Part shown: positions 8,382-17,005 of the stretch, piece after piece | Position numbering within the stretch: the stretch's first letter is position 1 | How the letters are laid out: the number at the start of each line of letters is the position of its first letter | Assembly (NCBI GenBank): GCA_963737075.1 | Contig: CAVTRI010000002.1 | Coordinates: 1,612,001-1,676,000 of the forward strand | Source of the DNA: CAVTRI01 sp963737075 | GTDB lineage: Bacteria; Actinomycetota; Acidimicrobiia; Acidimicrobiales; Palsa-688 | Direction: 5' to 3' | Length of the DNA: 64,000 nt | Program-made: the position numbers and the translations under genes | Notes under the pieces: generated by a model | Seen by the model: the letters and a program-made list of their open reading frames with translations, nothing else | Databases searched by the model: none | What the model was told of the DNA's origin: nothing

Positions 8382-9560
8382 GTGCGAACGAGTGACGTAG
8401 ACAGCTACCAGGTGATCGACGCCGATACCCATGTGATCGAGCCGTACGACCTCTGGACATCTCGGCTCTCGGTGGCCAAGTGGGGTGACCTGGTGCCCCA
8501 CGTCAAGTGGGACGGCAAGCTAGAGGAGGACGCCTGGTTCTTCGGAGACACCCGGGTGGGCGCCGCGGCGGGTCCGGCGCAGGCCGGCTGGAATCAGTAC
8601 CCGCCTCAGCACCCCCCGACCCTGGACGTCGTCGACCGCGCGACGTGGGATCCCGCGGCGCGACTGCGCAAGATGGACGAGTTCGGCATCTGGGCCCAGG
8701 TTCTCTACCCGAACGTGGCCGGCTTCGGCGCCGGCAAGGTGCTCACGATCGGTGACCCCGACCTCATGCTGGCCTGCGTGCAGGCGTATAACGACTTCCT
8801 CGCCGAATACGCCGAAACGGATCCCCGACGGTTCATCCCCATCATGGCCTTGCCCATGTGGGACATCGACCTGTGCCGGGCTGAGATTGAGCGCAGCACC
8901 GACCATGGTCACAAGGGGCTGATCATGACCGGCGAGCCGACCTTCTGGGGCCTGCCGAGGCTGGCCGACCCGCATTGGGATCCGCTCTGGGCTGCGGCCC
9001 AAGAGGCCGGGCTGTCGATCAACTTCCACATCGGCTCCGGAGACATGTCGATCTTTGACATGGCATACCCCCCGGCCGGCGCCCACGCCAACTACGCCGG
9101 CTTCGGGGTGCAATTCGGCATCGGCAATGCGCGGGTTATCGCCAACCTCATCACCGGGGGGGTCTGCCACCGGTTCCCCGACCTCAAGTTCGTGTCGGTC
9201 GAGAGCGGCATCGGCTGGATCCCCTTCGCCCTCGAGCACCTCGACTGGCAGTGGAAAAACTGCGGGGTGCCCGAGGAGCACCCCGAGTACGACCTCCTGC
9301 CGAGCGAGTACTTCGTCCGGCAGATGTACGGCTGCTTTTGGTTCGAGACCTCGACGGTCAGGTTCGCGGCCGAGACCCTCGGACCTGACTGGATCCTTTA
9401 CGAAAGCGACTTCCCCCATCCGACAAGCATGGCGCCCGGCCCGGCGACCGCCGCCACCAGCCCGAGGGAGTTCATCGCCGGCAGCCTGAGCGACCTTCCC
9501 GAAGACGTGCTGCGCAAGATCCTCCACGACAACTCCGCCCGGCTGTACCACCTCGATTGA
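8382..9560 (+). CDS. Amidohydrolase family protein (ACMSD-like)
   Basis: A TIM-barrel metal-dependent hydrolase or decarboxylase (392 aa) of the ACMSD/LigW group, which cleaves C-C bonds or decarboxylates ring-derived acids. The metal motif appears as VIDADTHVIEP (13-17 core), with central His residues at INFHIG and the late acidic ligand in YESDFPHP. The start is GTG at 8382, seven bases after GGAG; the longer reading frame runs into the promoter. It heads a rightward run with a luciferase-like protein, a double CaiB, a thiolase-like protein and a DUF35 protein. The protein at 41631-42806 is its clear paralogue. Substrate unknown. Confidence 0.92.
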   Translation: MRTSDVDSYQVIDADTHVIEPYDLWTSRLSVAKWGDLVPHVKWDGKLEEDAWFFGDTRVGAAAGPAQAGWNQYPPQHPPTLDVVDRATWDPAARLRKMDEFGIWAQVLYPNVAGFGAGKVLTIGDPDLMLACVQAYNDFLAEYAETDPRRFIPIMALPMWDIDLCRAEIERSTDHGHKGLIMTGEPTFWGLPRLADPHWDPLWAAAQEAGLSINFHIGSGDMSIFDMAYPPAGAHANYAGFGVQFGIGNARVIANLITGGVCHRFPDLKFVSVESGIGWIPFALEHLDWQWKNCGVPEEHPEYDLLPSEYFVRQMYGCFWFETSTVRFAAETLGPDWILYESDFPHPTSMAPGPATAATSPREFIAGSLSDLPEDVLRKILHDNSARLYHLD

Positions 9561-9581
9561 CCGCCCAGGGACCGCACTGAG

Positions 9582-10493
9582 GTGCATTTCGGCATCTCCG
9601 TTTACGATGTCGGGCCGAGGGAGCTTGTCGACATTGCCGTGGCCGCCGAGGACGCTGGCTTCGACAGCCTGTGGCTGGGGGAGCACCTCTTTTTGCCCTG
9701 CGGCTACGAGACCGTGCACCCGACGCAGTCGGGCACGGAGAAGCCGGAGAGGAGCCACTTTCCACGCATCGTGGAGCCCGACACCCAGCTCACCGATCCC
9801 TGGGTGGGGCTGGCGGCGGTCGCCGCCACGACCAGAACCATCCGGTTGGCGACAGGGATCTACGTACTCCCGCTGCGCCATCCGCTGCTCACAGCCCGAT
9901 CGGCTGCCACCATGGGGGAGCTCTCCGGGGGCCGGTTCATGCTCGGCGTGGGCTCGGGCTGGCTGCGAGAGGAGTTCGACGCCTTCGGCGTGCCGTTCGA
10001 AACTCGCGGGGCCCGACAGGAGGAGGCCCTCTCGGTGCTGCGCCAGGCGTTCGCCGGGGGGCCGTTCGTGCACCGTGGCGAGCACTTCAGCTTCGACGCC
10101 GTGCAGGTAAGCCCCCGACGGGTAGACGTCCCGCTGATCCTCGGCGGCAACAGCCAGCCTGCGCTCCGTCGCGCCGCCCGGTTTGCCGACGGCTGGTTTG
10201 CATCGGGGAACCCGGCGTTCGAGGACGCCGTCGCCCTCAAACGCAGGCTCGAGGAGCTTCGCTCCGGGCCGATGCCCTGCTACGTGCGCGCGGGCGCGTT
10301 CGACCCCGACGTCGTGGTGGCCTACGCCGCCGCCGGCTTTGACAGCCTGATCTTCTGGGCCCAGGACGTGATGCCGCTGCATCCAGGCGACCGGCGGCGG
10401 GCCTTCGAGCTGGCCGCCGAGCAGCTGCGGTCAGCGCTCGCCAGTGGGTGCGAGCTCGGAGACGAGCGATGCGAGAGGGGGCTGCTGCCCTGA
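9582..10493 (+). CDS. Luciferase-like (LLM class) oxidoreductase, probably F420-dependent
   Basis: A cytoplasmic TIM-barrel flavin/F420 enzyme of 303 aa. The family signature runs through AAEDAGFDSLWLGEHL, then ATTRTIRLATGIYVLPLRHP and LSGGRFMLGVGSGW. Actinobacterial members of this length mostly use coenzyme F420 to reduce or oxidise ketones and enoyl compounds, although FMN cannot be excluded by eye. The start is GTG at 9582, 21 bp after the amidohydrolase stop, with only a weak ribosome site, which suggests coupling. Its 3' end overlaps the double CaiB gene by 25 bases. A redox step on the amidohydrolase product or on a CoA ester is likely. Confidence 0.9.
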   Translation: MHFGISVYDVGPRELVDIAVAAEDAGFDSLWLGEHLFLPCGYETVHPTQSGTEKPERSHFPRIVEPDTQLTDPWVGLAAVAATTRTIRLATGIYVLPLRHPLLTARSAATMGELSGGRFMLGVGSGWLREEFDAFGVPFETRGARQEEALSVLRQAFAGGPFVHRGEHFSFDAVQVSPRRVDVPLILGGNSQPALRRAARFADGWFASGNPAFEDAVALKRRLEELRSGPMPCYVRAGAFDPDVVVAYAAAGFDSLIFWAQDVMPLHPGDRRRAFELAAEQLRSALASGCELGDERCERGLLP

Positions 10494-12961
10494 CGGTTTT
10501 CAGAGGTGTCACCGTGGTGGAGTTGCCGACCGGTGTCGCCGGCGCCATGGCCGGGATGCTCCTCGCCGACCACGGAGCTGACGTGATCAAGGTGGAGCCG
10601 CCCGACCCCGAGCTCTTCGTCGGGATGTCCTCCATCTTCGAGTCGCGCCCGGTGTGGGACCGAGGCAAGCGCAGCATCGTCGTCAACCCGGCCGACCGAG
10701 ACGCGATGGACTCGCTCGCCGGACTGATCCGAAGGTCGGACGTGCTGATCGGCGGGGACGGCTCGGCGCCTTACGGCGGAGCCGACCTCGCAGAGGGGGA
10801 CGACACCGGAGGGCTCGTCCGCTGCTGCATCACCGGTTATGGGAAGGGCTCGCGGTGGTCTCAGCGCCCTGCATACGACGCCCTCGTGGCGGCTCGCATG
10901 GGGCTCCCGTGGGACCAGCGCGGCTACGTGGGAGGCGCTCCGGCGTTTATCTCCGGCGTCGATGAAGCCCATGACGGCTGTGACCTGCCGCCGGGCGCCG
11001 ACCAGATGGGCCGCGCCGCCGACAGTCCCGTCTTCTTCGCTCTTCCCTGGCCGAGCATCGGGGCCTGCCTGCTGGCGGTCACCGGCATCAGCGCCGCCCT
11101 CTTCGTACGGGAGCGGACCGGTCGGGGCCAGGGGGTGGAGACCTCGCTCCTGCAGGGGGGGCTCCTTTCCACGGTTCCGACCTGGCAGCGGGTGCCCAAC
11201 CCGTTAGCCCCCGGGTACCGCCTCGCCTACTTCGACCGGAGGCACCCGAAGGGCCTGTTCCGCTGCGGTGACGGCCATTGGCTCCATCAGTGGGCCCCCT
11301 TCGAGCACGACTTCGTCCAGGCCGCGGCGGCGGGACCGACACTGCGTATGCCCGAAGAGGTCCCCGTCGGACGCCGCCGGCCGCCGGGCGACTACGAGGT
11401 GGAGATCGCGTTTGAGCTCGAGCAGTACCGGCTTACCGCGTCGGCGTTCGCCAGGTTCGACCGCGACGCCTGGGTGGAGCTCTTCGCCGCCGCTGGAAAG
11501 GCGGCGCAGCCGGTCCGGTCCCCTGAGGAGGGGTTGTCGGACCCTGTGAGCCTGGCCGAGGGCTGCGTGGCCACCGTCGACGACGACGCGGGGCGAACGT
11601 TGCAAGTCGGAGAGGTCTACCGCCTCTCGGAATGCCCCACCGGCATTGGGCGACGGGCTCCGCTCCCGGGCGAGCACTCCGCTGAGGTCCTCGCCGCTCG
11701 GCAGACCGCACCTCCCCCGAGTGTCCGTCCGGACGCCGCGGTCCCGGGGGCTGCCCTCGAGGGGATCACGGTCCTCGACCTCGGGGTGGCCATGGCCGGC
11801 CCATACGGCGCTCAGGTCCTCGGCGATCTGGGCGCCGAGGTGATCAAGGTGCACAACATCGCAGAACGGACCTCACGGGTGACCAGCCCCGTGCTCGGTT
11901 GCCACAGAGGCAAGCGGAGCATCGCGGTGGACCTGAAGAGCAGTGACGGCCAGGCCGTCCTGCACGCCCTCGCCCGGCGGGCCGATGTCGTGCATCACAA
12001 CCTGCGAACCGGCGTGGCCGAGCGGCTCGGAGCAGACTACGAAACGCTCTCGCGGCTCAATCCCCGGCTTGTCTATTGCCACACGCGGGGCTTCGAGCCT
12101 TCAGGTCCCCGCGCTGGTCTGCCTGGCAACGACCAGGTCGGCCAGGCCCTCGCGGGCACGTGGTACGAGATGGGCGCCGGCCATCTGGGTGGGGCACCGA
12201 TCTGGCACCCGAGCGCGCTGGGTGACTTCGGCAACGGCGTGGCCTCTGCCATCGCCGTCATGCACGCGCTCTACCATCGGGAGAGGACGGGAAGGGGGCA
12301 GATGGTGGACACCTCCATCCTCAACGTCGGCCTCCTCTACAACTCCTACACGCACGTCCCCGCCGGCGGCGGGGCCCCGTCCCGGGCGCACGTCGGCGCG
12401 GACCTGCTCGGCATGAGCGGCCTGTGCCGGCTCTACCGCTGCCGGACGGGCTGGCTGTGCTTGCTGGCGCCCGCCGAGGCGCACTGGGTGGGGCTCAAAG
12501 CCGCCGCCCAAGACGCCCGGCTGGAGGACCCGGCGTTCGCGACGGTCGGCTCGAGGGCCGATCACGACGCGCGCCTGACCGAAGTGCTCGGCGAGATCTT
12601 CGCCACCGCGGGCGCCGAGGAGTGGGCAGAACGTTTGCAGACCTGCGGCGTTCCCGCGGAGGTCGTCGACCGGGACTTCCCGAGGCGCCTCTTCGACGAT
12701 CCTGAGATGGTTGACCGCGAGTGGGTCGTGGCCCGGCCCCACCCGATCTACGGCGTCGTCGAGCAGGCAGGTCGGCTCGTGGAGTTGTCGGACACGCCCG
12801 GCTCGATCGGGGCGGCGGCACCACTGGTCGGCCAGCACACCCGAGACATCCTCCGCAGCCTCGGCCACACCAATGGCGCGATCGACGACCTGATCGCCCG
12901 GGGGGTCGTCGCGGAGGCGGTCTCGACACCGTTCGCCACGGTGGCAGTCGAGCAGAGTTGA
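10469..12961 (+). CDS. Tandem-fused double CaiB/BaiF CoA-transferase
   Basis: One 830-aa chain holding two complete CaiB-like units (residues ~10-410 and ~430-815). CaiB proteins are interlocked dimers, so the fusion is a built-in heterodimer. The second unit keeps the catalytic Asp in ALGDFGNG. The first reads ALPWPSIGACLL at the same place, with no acidic residue, so it is probably catalytically dead. Both halves keep the GADVIKVE/GAEVIKVH nucleotide loop and the RERTGRGQ strand. The start is ATG at 10469, seven bases after GGAG and overlapping the luciferase-like gene by 25 bases. Expected role: CoA loading of a pathway acid before thiolase/aldolase cleavage. Confidence 0.92.
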   Translation: MREGAAALTVFRGVTVVELPTGVAGAMAGMLLADHGADVIKVEPPDPELFVGMSSIFESRPVWDRGKRSIVVNPADRDAMDSLAGLIRRSDVLIGGDGSAPYGGADLAEGDDTGGLVRCCITGYGKGSRWSQRPAYDALVAARMGLPWDQRGYVGGAPAFISGVDEAHDGCDLPPGADQMGRAADSPVFFALPWPSIGACLLAVTGISAALFVRERTGRGQGVETSLLQGGLLSTVPTWQRVPNPLAPGYRLAYFDRRHPKGLFRCGDGHWLHQWAPFEHDFVQAAAAGPTLRMPEEVPVGRRRPPGDYEVEIAFELEQYRLTASAFARFDRDAWVELFAAAGKAAQPVRSPEEGLSDPVSLAEGCVATVDDDAGRTLQVGEVYRLSECPTGIGRRAPLPGEHSAEVLAARQTAPPPSVRPDAAVPGAALEGITVLDLGVAMAGPYGAQVLGDLGAEVIKVHNIAERTSRVTSPVLGCHRGKRSIAVDLKSSDGQAVLHALARRADVVHHNLRTGVAERLGADYETLSRLNPRLVYCHTRGFEPSGPRAGLPGNDQVGQALAGTWYEMGAGHLGGAPIWHPSALGDFGNGVASAIAVMHALYHRERTGRGQMVDTSILNVGLLYNSYTHVPAGGGAPSRAHVGADLLGMSGLCRLYRCRTGWLCLLAPAEAHWVGLKAAAQDARLEDPAFATVGSRADHDARLTEVLGEIFATAGAEEWAERLQTCGVPAEVVDRDFPRRLFDDPEMVDREWVVARPHPIYGVVEQAGRLVELSDTPGSIGAAAPLVGQHTRDILRSLGHTNGAIDDLIARGVVAEAVSTPFATVAVEQS

Positions 12962-12978
12962 GTTGAAAGGAGCAGCAC

Positions 12979-14172
12979 GTGCCAGACGAGTTCCACCACC
13001 GAGACAGATGCGCAATTGTGGGTGTCGGCACCACCGACTACACCCGTGATTCCGGGCGCAGCGACCTCACGCTCGCGACGCAGGCGGCCCTCGCCGCCTG
13101 CGAGGACGCCGGGATAGTAGCGACCGACATCGACGGCATCGTCCGCTGTGACGCCGACCTCGTGCGCCACAACGATCTCATGCAGTCGCTCGGACTTCAG
13201 GACCTCGCGTACTGGGGGGAGGTGGGGCCCGGCGGGGTGGCGCCCTGCGCCATGGTCGGCCAGGCGATGGGAGCGATTCTCTCCGGCCAGGCCAGCACGG
13301 TGCTCGTCTTCCGGTCCCTCAACGGCCGGTCAGGCACCCGCTACGGGCTCGCCGCCCACCGCGGCCGACCCGACGGCCTGGCGGGCGGCGGCGGCACCTA
13401 CGACGAATTCTTCCACCCATTCGGGCTGCTCACTCCGGGCCAGATCTTCGCCCTGATGGCGCAGCGTCACATGATCGAGTACGGGACTCGCTCTGAGGAC
13501 CTCGGCCGCATCGCGCTGGCCTGCCGGGCGCGGGCCAACGCCAACCCGAGGGCCCAGATGCACGGCCGTGCGCTCACCCTCGAGGACTACATGCAGGCCC
13601 GGATGATCGCTCGGCCGCTGCGGTTGTACGATTTCTGCCTGGAGACCGACGGCGCGGCCGCCCTGATCGTGACCTCCGCCGACCGGGCCCGCGACCTCCG
13701 GCGGCCGCCGGTGCTCATCCGGGCCGTCGCCCAGGGGAGCGTCCCCGAGCCGCAGCCCGGTATCCAGTTCCCTGTCCTCACCCGACCGGACATCACCACG
13801 CTTCCCGCGAGGTACGTGGCGGAGCGCCTTTATGCCCGCGCGGGCGTCGGCCCCGAGGACATCGACGTCGCACAGTTCTACGACTGTTTCACCATCACGG
13901 TGCTCATGCAGATCGAGGACTTCGGGTTCTGCAAGAAGGGCGAGGGCGGCGCGTTCGTCTCGAGCGGTGCCATCGAAGCCAACGGCAGTCTTCCCATCAA
14001 CACCGGTGGCGGGCACCTCTCGGAGGGCTACATCCACGGCATGAACCACATCGTCGAGGGTGTGCGCCAGATTCGCGGCGAGTCGACATCCCAGGTCGCC
14101 GGCGCCGAGGTATGCCTCGTGACGTCCACGCCGCTACCGCCCGGTAGCGCTCTCGTCCTCAGGGCGGCATGA
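12979..14172 (+). CDS. Thiolase-like lipid-transfer protein (SCP-x/Ltp2-like, possible aldolase)
   Basis: A thiolase-superfamily protein of 397 aa. Where true thiolases place the nucleophilic Cys, the sequence reads GPGGVAPCAMVGQA; by my alignment the Cys there is displaced. The C-terminal GHPxGA loop is replaced by GGGHLSEGYIHG. These changes match the Ltp2/SCP-x branch, in which a thiolase fold plus a DUF35 partner performs retro-aldol cleavage of beta-hydroxyacyl-CoA, as in sterol side-chain loss. VAQFYDCFT holds a Tyr of the kind used by those aldolases. The start is GTG at 12979 after AAGGAG. It overlaps the DUF35 gene by ATGA, supporting a two-subunit enzyme. Confidence 0.9.
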   Translation: MPDEFHHRDRCAIVGVGTTDYTRDSGRSDLTLATQAALAACEDAGIVATDIDGIVRCDADLVRHNDLMQSLGLQDLAYWGEVGPGGVAPCAMVGQAMGAILSGQASTVLVFRSLNGRSGTRYGLAAHRGRPDGLAGGGGTYDEFFHPFGLLTPGQIFALMAQRHMIEYGTRSEDLGRIALACRARANANPRAQMHGRALTLEDYMQARMIARPLRLYDFCLETDGAAALIVTSADRARDLRRPPVLIRAVAQGSVPEPQPGIQFPVLTRPDITTLPARYVAERLYARAGVGPEDIDVAQFYDCFTITVLMQIEDFGFCKKGEGGAFVSSGAIEANGSLPINTGGGHLSEGYIHGMNHIVEGVRQIRGESTSQVAGAEVCLVTSTPLPPGSALVLRAA

Positions 14173-14579
14173 CGGCCGCGCCGCCACGGCCCCGGCCCAT
14201 GACCGGCGACCGGGACACCGGGGGATTCTGGGAGGCCGCCCAACGACGGGAGCTCGTGGTGGCCGCGTGCGACTCCTGCGGCGCCTTCCTCCACATGCCC
14301 ACCGCGCACTGCGGCAGATGCGGCAGCTGGTCCACGACTTGGAAGCAGGTGGCCCCCACCGGCCGCCTTCACAGCTGGGCGGTCGTCGAGCACCAGGTGC
14401 ACCCGGCCTTCGAGGTGCCGTACACCATCGTCCTCGTCGACCTCGACGACGCCCCCGGCGTCCGCATGGTGGGCCACCTGGACGGGGCGCCGGAACTGGT
14501 CCAGGATCAGCCCATGGAGGTCCGATGGGAGGAGCTGGACGAGACGACGGTCCTGCCGCAGTGGCAGCCTCGTTCTTAA
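14169..14579 (+). CDS. DUF35 / OB-fold protein with rubredoxin-like Zn ribbon
   Basis: A 136-aa accessory subunit. Residues ~33-52 form the zinc ribbon (CDSCG, then CGRCG), followed by an OB fold that can bind the acyl-CoA end. This family pairs with thiolase-like proteins, for example ChsH2 and BbsA types, to build the active complex. The ATG overlaps the stop of the thiolase-like gene (ATGA), so equimolar synthesis is expected. It is the last gene of the rightward operon that starts at the amidohydrolase; a hairpin follows at 14603. Confidence 0.92.
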   Translation: MTAAPPRPRPMTGDRDTGGFWEAAQRRELVVAACDSCGAFLHMPTAHCGRCGSWSTTWKQVAPTGRLHSWAVVEHQVHPAFEVPYTIVLVDLDDAPGVRMVGHLDGAPELVQDQPMEVRWEELDETTVLPQWQPRS

Positions 14580-14602
14580 TCCGCCAGGAGCCTGAGCTCT
14601 CG

Positions 14603-14630
14603 AAAGGGCCTCTGACAGCGACGGCCTTTT
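14603..14630. terminator. Possible bidirectional intrinsic terminator
   Basis: AAAGGGCC and GGCCTTTT form a stem with a one-base bulge around a 12-nt loop between two convergent genes. The short T run on one side and A run on the other would serve both strands. The stem is modest, so this is tentative. Confidence 0.4.
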
Positions 14631-14681
14631 AGAAAGGAAGACCAGAACCGTCGTGGCGGTCGCGGTGATCGAATGCCATCG

Positions 14682-15515
14682 CTACTTGATGGTCGTCCCG
14701 GCGTCGATCGGGAGGGCCACGCCCGTCACGAATCGGGCCTCCTCGCTGGCGAGCCAGAGGACGGCGTTGGAGATATCGATGGGTTCGACCCACGGCACGG
14801 CTATGGCCTGCATCTCGGTCATGGCCTGCATGATGTCGTCCTGGCTGGGATCGGGCAGGTCGGGCCGGAAGGCCTTGAAGGTCACCTCGTTCATGACCAT
14901 CGGGGTCGACACGTTGGTCGGGTGCACGGTGTTGACCCTGATGCGGTGCGGGGCCAGCTCGTTGGCCAGGGTGCGCATCAAGCCGACCAGACCATGTTTG
15001 GCCGACACGTAGTGCGCGATGTTCGCCAGCCCCTTGAGTCCCGCCACGGACGAGACCAGGACAATAAATCCGCCCCGGCCAGCCTCGATCATGGAAGGAA
15101 CGGTCGCCTTCACCGTGTGCCAGACGCCGGTGAGGTTGATGTCGATCAGGTCCTGCCAGGTCTCCTCGTCCAGCTCCCACGCCGCCCCGAAGGACGCGAT
15201 ACCGGCGTTCGCACACACGATGTCGATGTGCCCGAACGCCTCGAGCCCCTCGGCGACGGCCCGGTCCAGCTCGGCCTGCACACGGACATCGGCCTTGCGG
15301 GCCACGATGCGCTGTTCGAACTTCTCAACGAGCGCAACCGTTTCCTCCATGTCAGCTTCGGTGGCGAGCGGGTACTCGACGGTCTCGATCTGGTCCATCA
15401 GGTCAACGGCGACGATGTCGGCGCCCTCCTCGGCCAGCCGCACGGCGTGCGAGCGACCCTGGCCGCGGGCCGCCCCGGTAATGAACGCCGCCTTGCCCTT
15501 CACCCGACCTGTCAT
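14682..15515 (-). CDS. Mycofactocin-dependent-type short-chain dehydrogenase
   Basis: An SDR of 277 aa. The cofactor loop ITGAARGQGRSHAVRLAEEG, followed by a long insert of ~25 residues (DLMDQIETVEYPLATEADM region) before the second strand, is the hallmark of the mycofactocin-coupled subgroup, which keeps NAD bound and passes electrons to the peptide-derived carrier mycofactocin. The catalytic YxxxK is in AHYVSAKHG. The start is ATG at 15513-15515, overlapping the aldehyde dehydrogenase stop (ATGA). Together they give a two-step oxidation, alcohol to aldehyde to acid. No mycofactocin biosynthesis genes are in the window, so they must lie elsewhere. Confidence 0.92.
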   Translation of the reverse strand: MTGRVKGKAAFITGAARGQGRSHAVRLAEEGADIVAVDLMDQIETVEYPLATEADMEETVALVEKFEQRIVARKADVRVQAELDRAVAEGLEAFGHIDIVCANAGIASFGAAWELDEETWQDLIDINLTGVWHTVKATVPSMIEAGRGGFIVLVSSVAGLKGLANIAHYVSAKHGLVGLMRTLANELAPHRIRVNTVHPTNVSTPMVMNEVTFKAFRPDLPDPSQDDIMQAMTEMQAIAVPWVEPIDISNAVLWLASEEARFVTGVALPIDAGTTIK

Positions 15516-17005
15516 CGCGACAGCTTCATCCACACGCTCTTGGTCTCCGTGAGCTCGCGGATGGACTCCTCGCCCAGGGTCCGACCATGGCCGGACTGCT
15601 TCACACCACCGTACGGCACGGCCATGTTGACCTCCTGGTACGTGTTCACCCATACGGTCCCGGCTTGCAGGGCCCGTGCGGCCCGGTGGGCCCGGGCCAG
15701 GTCGTTGGTCCACACGCCGGCGGCCAGGCCGTACTCGGTGTCGTTGGCTATGCGGTAGGCCTCGGCCTCGTCCTCGAACGGAATGAGGCACATCACCGGG
15801 CCGAAGATCTCCTCGCGGGCGATCCGGGCCTGGTTATCGGTCGAGAAGATGGTCGGCTCGAAGAAGTAACCGACGTCGCCGTGTCGCCGACCGCCGAGGA
15901 TCAGCTCGGCCCCCTCGTCCTTGCCGATGGCGACGTAACGGGTGATGCGCTCCAGCTGCTCGCTGGAGACGACCGGGCCGAGCTCGACGTCCCGGTCGAA
16001 GGGCGACCCGATGCGCAGCCCGCTGGACGCGTCCTTGATCCGCTGCGCCACCTCGTCGTGGATCTCCCGTTGCACCAGGACCCGGGTGCCGGCGGTGCAC
16101 ACCTGTCCGGAAGCTCCCCACACCGCGGCCGCCGCGGTCGCGGAAGCCGGCTCGAGGTCGGCGTCGGCGAAGATGATCTGGGCGCTCTTCCCCCCCAGCT
16201 CCAGGCTCACTCGCTTGACGCGTGCCGACGCTGCCGCTTGAATCCGCCGGCCCGTCTCCACCGATCCGGTGAAGCTGATGAAAGGAACGTCTGGATGCTC
16301 GACCAGGCGGGCTCCGGCGCTCTCGCCCAAGCCGTGTACGACGTTGACCACTCCCGCCGGTATGCCGGCCTCCAAGGCCAGCTGGCCGATCAGCGTCGCC
16401 GACATCGGCGTCTGCTCAGCCGGCTTGAGCACGACGGAGTTGCCGCAGGCCAGGGCGGCGGCGATGAAGTTGACCACGAATGCCGGCCCGTTCCACGGCA
16501 CGACGACGCCCACCACGCCGAGGGGCTCGCGGACGACCGAAACGGCCACGTCGGGCGCGGTCGGGGGGATGGAACCCGAGATCTTCGTGGGCCACCCGGC
16601 GTAGTAGTCCAACCCGTCGACGGCCGCCTGGACGATGAAGCCGGTGTAGGCCTTGAGCAGGCCGGCGTCGATGACGTCCAGGTCGCTGAAGACGGGGCCG
16701 TGGTCGGCAAACAGATCGGACAGCCGCCGCAAGCGCCTTTCCTTCTCGGCCGGGGCCAGGTCCCGCCACCGGCCGTCATCGAACGCCCGCTTGGCCGCGG
16801 CGACGGCGCGGTCGACGTCCTCGGCTCCGGCGGCGGCGACCCGCCCGATGTCGGACCCGGTCGCGGGATCGACGATCGGAAGCGTCTCTCCGGAGAGAGA
16901 GGAAACCAGTTCGCCGTCGATGACGTGCCCGAAGCTGGTCGACTCGAGGTACTTGCGGGTCTCGGCCGCCAGCGGGTAGCGGGCCAGGTCGCTGGTAATC
17001 GTCAT
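15512..17005 (-). CDS. NAD(P)-dependent aldehyde dehydrogenase
   Basis: A class-general aldehyde dehydrogenase of 497 aa that oxidises an aldehyde to the carboxylic acid in the cytoplasm. Visible are the oxyanion Asn region VVPWNGP, the Rossmann FTGSVETGRRI, the general base in LELGGKSAQ and the nucleophile Cys in GQVCTAGTR. The start chosen is ATG at 17003-17005 with GGAG upstream, which also overlaps the stop of the preceding SnoaL gene by ATGA; the longer frame adds low-quality residues. It is the middle gene of the leftward SnoaL-ALDH-SDR operon. The acid formed would be a natural substrate for the CaiB proteins nearby. Confidence 0.94.
   Translation of the reverse strand: MTITSDLARYPLAAETRKYLESTSFGHVIDGELVSSLSGETLPIVDPATGSDIGRVAAAGAEDVDRAVAAAKRAFDDGRWRDLAPAEKERRLRRLSDLFADHGPVFSDLDVIDAGLLKAYTGFIVQAAVDGLDYYAGWPTKISGSIPPTAPDVAVSVVREPLGVVGVVVPWNGPAFVVNFIAAALACGNSVVLKPAEQTPMSATLIGQLALEAGIPAGVVNVVHGLGESAGARLVEHPDVPFISFTGSVETGRRIQAAASARVKRVSLELGGKSAQIIFADADLEPASATAAAAVWGASGQVCTAGTRVLVQREIHDEVAQRIKDASSGLRIGSPFDRDVELGPVVSSEQLERITRYVAIGKDEGAELILGGRRHGDVGYFFEPTIFSTDNQARIAREEIFGPVMCLIPFEDEAEAYRIANDTEYGLAAGVWTNDLARAHRAARALQAGTVWVNTYQEVNMAVPYGGVKQSGHGRTLGEESIRELTETKSVWMKLSR

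Noticed and set aside
8520..10382. Leftward 620-codon frame across the amidohydrolase and luciferase-like genes
   Set aside because: Spans two real genes on the other strand and shows no recognisable domain.
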